Shown here one piece after another: positions 59,868 to 64,000 of a stretch of DNA of 64,000 nucleotides. How positions within the stretch are numbered: the stretch's first letter is position 1; the number at the start of each line of letters is the position of its first letter. The notes under the pieces are model-generated. The model searched no databases, was not told the origin of the DNA, and saw only the letters and a list, made by a program, of their open reading frames with translations. The stretch is from Sipunculus nudus (taxonomy: Eukaryota > Annelida > Sipuncula > Golfingiida > Sipunculidae). The position numbers and the translations under genes were made by a program. Where the stretch lies: positions 40,115,676-40,179,675 of the forward strand of contig CM049311.1 in the NCBI GenBank assembly GCA_026874595.1. The letters are read 5' to 3'.

Positions 59868-62800
59868 GCCAAAAATTGGGTCAATAAGACTTCGTTCCTT
59901 TGAGATATTAAGGAAAAACCTCAATTTTTTATTAGAAATCTATTTTCACACTTCAGGACTGCCTAATATCAAAACCACTCATCTGGTTTTCTTTATATTT
60001 ACCATAAATATTCCTCTATATAGTTCCTATGTACCAGATATTAAGTCAGTATTATATAATTTAAAAAAGTTATGGGCCCAAACATAATGGACTTTGTAAA
60101 AAAATCAGGAAGATATTTGGTCACTTAAGACCAAAAGTGTTAAAGGTAGGGACTTTTTTCCAGTAATACAACTTTAATTAATCAAAATTTAATTGTATAC
60201 CAAAAATAAGATCAAAATTTGTTAAATTTTTTTAAATATTGGCAAAAATATAAAATTGGTACCTTAAATTTTGCCCAACTTTGGCCATGGCACGTTTTTT
60301 TCCTGTAAGTACTGTGGATTTAATTTTCACACCATGTATACATAAGGATTTAATCTGTTAAAATCTGAAATTTGAAAATAAAAGCTGCAAAATTAGGCTA
60401 GTTATTGAATTTTTTTGGAGGCTCTTGTTGTATTCCCTTACATTGTCAAGCAGTCCACTTTGATGACTGTAGGTCATTCAGTGCACAACTCTATGCTCCC
60501 CAGGCTGTTGACATAATTTTAGATGTCCCCAAAATCTCCTACCATACCGAAAATTGGGTCATTAGGACTTCGTTCCTTCGAGATATTAAGGAAAAAAAAC
60601 TCTGTTTTCCATAAAAAAAAGCCATTGTTACACTTCAAGGCTGCCTAATATCAAAACCACTGATCTGTTTTTGATTGTATTTAGTATTCACATTCTTTTA
60701 TACATTTTCTATGAACATACCAAAAATTAGGTCAGTATTGGGTATTATTTTGAAGTTATGGGCCAAAACATAATGCAATTTTTTTAAAAAATCAGGAAAT
60801 ATATTTACTCACATGAGAATTGCTGAACCTAGAGACCTTTTTTCAGGAATATAACTTTATTTAATCAAGATTCAATTGTTTACCCAAAATTAGATCTGAA
60901 TTTTGCAAATTTTCAAGTTATTAGCATAAATAAAAAATCAATACCTTAAATTTTGTCCAACTTTGGCACTGTTGATTTAATTTTCCCAGCATATATGCAT
61001 AAGGATTTAATCTTTTAAAATCTGAACTTTCAAAAGAAATTGATTGGAATGAATAGCTTTTATTCATGTTTTCATACACCATGTCAAGTGTTGTTTACAT
61101 CTAGCCCACCTAGTAGTACAGCCTTCACTTGCATTATGTAACCCACCCCAGGCAGCTTACCTTGGCCCAGCTTGGCCACTACTAGCAGGCTTCCCCTCGC
61201 CCTGCACTCATCCCCCCCCCCCCCCCCCAGCTGGTGCATAAACTAGATGAATGTTATAATTTTTCTGTATTTTATTTTATTCTTGGACATGCTACATTTT
61301 AGATTTTGTATTGAACCACCAGGGTTACAATGATTAAAATGTACATTTAATTGTGTCCACAAAGTGGTGTATTGCTGTGAAAGTGTGGATGTTCATGAGA
61401 TAAGTAATTCCTTACTTCAGAAGAGTAAAAACTTCACCAGGTGTGAAATTGACTATTAATTCCAGTAATTAATTAAAACTGGGATAGTAATTAGCACAAT
61501 GATATTGTTTGTCCCTCATCAAACCAACAGTGTGTATACTTTATTTGAAAAGATGTTTTATTTTATCAAATTTACTTTTATTTTATTTTGGTGAATAAAA
61601 TTAAGCATGTCCTGAAAACTCCAATATGCAACACTTTTTAATAGTGATTCAAGGAATACTCTTGTAGATGCCATGTTGTGGCATTATTTTCTTTTAAAAT
61701 CAGTTTAAACATTTATGATTTAAAAATAATAAAATATATGTGTATGCATAATATGACCCAATGTTTTTTACTATGTATATATAATGATTGCAACTTTTGC
61801 AACAATTCTAATATTTTAACTTATATTTTCAGGTTTTTTAATTAAAAATTTATAAACCTGTAAATAAAAAAAATGATTCTGATAAAAACTTCTTAATGGA
61901 AAAAGTGGATCTGCTTAAAAAAATAGGATTATATATAAACTTAAATGCATTATTCTCTTGAAAGTGAAATAAAGGTATTAGTCCATTCTGTCCACTTACC
62001 TGTCCATCTGTAAATTTCCGTATGCAACACAGTATCTCAAAACTTTTACTGCTTTTCTTCATGACAGTCTTGTCAGAGTATTAGTTTGCAATCATATATT
62101 TAGAACTTTACTATAACCAAGTAGGAGGGCCCCTTTCCTCTTAGCTTTTCATATTCTTATATAAATGAAAAACATTACAATAGAATATTTCTACATCCAC
62201 CTTCGTGCTGCCCTCACTTTTCCCTTCTCCGAACCCAATCCCAAAGTCAGCCTCAGTAAGCAAGAACAAGATGAATCAGATATATTCATACTTTAATATT
62301 TTGTATAACTATTCGTCCATAGGTACCTATGTACATGCCAGAAATTATGTCAATATTGTGTAATATGTAGACATAGTGGGCATCACAATAATGTACCTTG
62401 TCAAGACTAAAGAGATATTGTGTCATACAGTCACATATTCATAAATCACTTCGTCAGCATAGCTAATCATAACATCATATCTGTCAAATTGAACGCTTGC
62501 AGACTACCATACACTTTAGATCCTTCAACAAATAGCCTTATCATCATTCTACTACTGCTTATTACTGCTGTCATTGCATCCATATTTGCTCAAATATATC
62601 ACAATTTTCAACCCCTCCTAAATAAATAAAAAATAAACCACTTTACTCATTTACTCACATATTACATTACATTCCTTTATAATAGCCCAACATGTACATG
62701 ATATTCATAAGCTTTATCGACTTGATATAGTATCACAGTGGAGAAACATTTATAGTCAAATCACGATCAGCTGAGCGCCGTGACCCATGGGTCCCTTGTT
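59868..62800 (+). mobile_element. Family A (type A3) element, 5'-truncated
   Basis: The copy starts inside the element at CCAAAAATTGGGTCAATAAG, directly after minisatellite sequence, and runs to an intact 3' end (GATCAGCTGAGCGCC, GACCCATGGGTC, CCTTGTT). It is nearly identical to 55107-58078 from its start to its end. The C-run is 17 bases (61212-61228). The truncated 5' end could come from truncated insertion or from unequal exchange inside the array. Confidence 0.82.
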
Positions 62801-63520
62801 TTTGTCAGGTGTGTTGCTGCACTATAATGACTGCAGTGTGTGTGTTTTTTCAGGTGTGTTACTCCACTTGAGTGACTGCAGCATGTGTGTTATGGTCAGG
62901 TGTGTTGCTGCACTACAATGACTGCAGCCTGTGTGTTTTTGTCATGGTTAGGTGTGTTACTGCACTATAATGACTGCAGTGTGTGTGTTTTGGTCAGGTG
63001 TGTTGTTGCACTATAATGATAGCAGCATGTGTGTTTTGGTCAGGTGTGTTGCAGCACTATAATGATTGCAGCCTGTGTGTTTTTTTTTTCAGGTGTGTTG
63101 CTGCACTATAATGATTGCAGCCTGTGTGTTTTTTTTTCAGGTGTGTTGCTGCACTATAATGATTGCAGCCTGTGTGTTTTTTTTCAGGTGTGTTGCTGCA
63201 CTATAATGATTGCAGCCTGTGTGTTTTTTTTCAGGTGTGTTGCTGCACTATAATGATTGCAGCCTGTGTGTTTTTTTTTTTCAGGTGTGTTGCTGCACTA
63301 TAATGATTGCAGCCTGTGTGTTTTTTTTCAGGTGTGTTGCTGCACTATAATGATTGCAGCCTGTGTGTTTTTTTTTCAGGTGTGTTGCTGCACTATAATG
63401 ATTGCAGCCTGTGTGTTTTTTTTTCAGGTGTGTTGCTGCACTATAATGATAGCAGCATGTGTGTTTTGGTCAGGTGTGTTGCTGCACTATAATGATTGCA
63501 GCCTGTGTTTTTTTTTTCAG
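62801..63520 (+). repeat. Exon 8 acceptor-derived minisatellite, main part
   Basis: About 15 units of 46-51 bases, length set by the T-run. Each unit reads TTTTTTTTCAGGTGTGTTGC then TGCACTATAATGATTGCAGC then CTGTGTG. The last unit passes directly into exon 8, whose first ~29 bases are the same sequence with changes at four or so positions. Every unit therefore carries a pyrimidine tract, a CAG acceptor and a piece of exon-like sequence. Confidence 0.95.
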
Positions 63521-63643
63521 GTGTGTTGCTGCACTATGATGATGTAAGCCTGCAGAACCTTTACTTCCTTGACCCCCAGTGGCTCTGTGACATGCTGGCT
63601 AATGTAGTCACCATAAGGGAAATCAACAGCCTGGCCAAAAATG
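63521..63643 (+). CDS. LRRK1: LRRK1-like exon (h): COR domain continued
   Basis: 123 bases, phase 1 at both ends, between tttttttttcag and gtcagt. With the carried G it reads GVLLHYDDVSLQNLYFLDPQ, then WLCDMLANVVTIREINSLAK and NG. LRRK2 has GVLLHF..LYFVEPKWLC and LRRK1 has LYFLDPIWL and SVAKNG at the same places, so this is COR-A, and the SLAKNG ending favours LRRK1. The donor phase matches a following exon outside the window. The acceptor is the last of about 16 near-identical ones in tandem. Confidence 0.92.
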
Positions 63644-63658
63644 GTCAGTATTGTCTTT

Positions 63659-63854
63659 TTTTGGGCTCAGCTGACTGTAAGTCACAGGACACAAATCTCA
63701 ATGGTCAGATCTAGATACTTTTAACTTAAAATCAATGGACTTCCATGACAAATACTTCGAAACCTAAAATTAGGTCACTTTGACCTATAATCTTTGATTT
63801 ATGGGGCCTGTTTATACACCAAAGAGTGATGCAAAATTAGATAGAAACTCCATT
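63659..63854 (+). mobile_element. Family A 5' end, degenerate, just after exon 8
   Basis: GGCTCAGCTGACTGTAAGTC (63664) is a family A 5' end with one changed base and no TCCG microsatellite. It is followed by A1-like phrases (GGACACAAATCTCAATGGTC, AAATTAGGTCACTTTGACC). It is interrupted or replaced at about 63855 by family C. Confidence 0.65.
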
Positions 63855-64000
63855 TTCTCGAAACGAAGTTTTGCAGATACTATGTTTTTGACTGGGTTCC
63901 GCCGCCGCCGCGTTCGTTTCTGGAGAACTCCTGAGGCTACTGGACAGAATTTTCCGAAACTTACACCAATTATCGGGTCACATGTGAACTGGTGCCTAAC
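63855..64000 (+). mobile_element. Family C element, 5' part, runs off the window
   Basis: GTTTTGCAGATAC (63868-63880) is the right arm of the C 5' hairpin; the left arm is degenerate. CCGCCGCCGCCGCG, TCTGGAGAACTCCTGAGG and GGTCACATGTGAACTGGTGC follow as in the copy at 22594. It is cut by the window end. Confidence 0.75.

Noticed and set aside
16884-62629. A small open frame of 69 codons with a hydrophobic stretch, present in four A3 copies (16884, 41150, 57660, 62420)
   Set aside because: The copy at 41150 is frameshifted, and the differences among the others are mostly amino-acid changing. Similarity follows from recent copying of the element, not from selection on a protein.
63029-63547. 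Open frames across the acceptor-derived minisatellite as added coding exon sequence
   Set aside because: Frames shift between units because T-run length varies, and the family alignment starts exactly at 63521. Use of upstream acceptors remains possible but unproven.

Overview
This is a eukaryotic (animal) window: spliced exons with GT-AG introns, very large introns, three intronic minisatellites and dense nested transposons with TCCG/TCTG microsatellites. The repeat style (HINE/pearl-like elements with tandem cores) suggests a mollusc, probably a bivalve; that is inference and the species cannot be named from sequence alone.

One host gene is visible on the plus strand and it runs through the whole window: a ROCO-family leucine-rich repeat kinase, most like LRRK1. 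Eight consecutive internal exons (46-191, 1167-1278, 19172-19327, 28147-28269, 34881-35145, 46332-46464, 50109-50200, 63521-63643) join in frame with intron phases 2,0,0,0,1,2,1. They encode the end of the LRR domain, the whole ROC GTPase domain (P-loop, switch I, switch II, THVD motif, SCK motif) and the first part of COR. The 5' part (ANK/LRR) and the 3' part (rest of COR, kinase, WD40-like) lie outside. Coding sequence is about 1.15 kb, under 2 percent of the window.

The introns hold almost everything else. Intron 1 is short and plain. Intron 2 (17.9 kb) is one large family A element with other elements inserted in it. Intron 3 (8.8 kb) has simple repeats and elements of families A-E. Intron 4 (6.6 kb) is almost entirely a 33-bp minisatellite that starts at the exon 4 donor. 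Intron 5 (11.2 kb) is a nest of A inside A, with further A and B insertions, plus a tRNA-derived SINE. Intron 6 (3.6 kb) has a truncated C element and a Tigger-like DNA transposon. Intron 7 (13.3 kb) has a 30-bp minisatellite, a second Tigger-like element, and a ~48-bp minisatellite whose unit is a copy of the exon 8 splice acceptor plus the first ~29 exon bases; that array was broken apart by family A insertions.

The most interesting system here is the set of non-autonomous elements. Four families (A-D), and perhaps a fifth (E), differ in sequence but share one plan: a 5' terminal hairpin whose left arm is also the inverse of a segment near the 3' end, a GC-rich or tetranucleotide tract, a core of tandem repeats, then a short 3' hairpin and a conserved tail (CTTGTT or TCTAGTT). 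Reconstructed empty sites show insertion into T-runs with only two extra T. This matches Helentron-associated HINE/DINE-1-like elements rather than cut-and-paste transposons. The cores of A, B, C and D all carry the same 12-bp palindrome GGTGGCGCCACC, and one core module is shared by an A and a B element, so terminal and core modules seem to be exchanged. No transposase or Rep/helicase gene for these families is present in the window.
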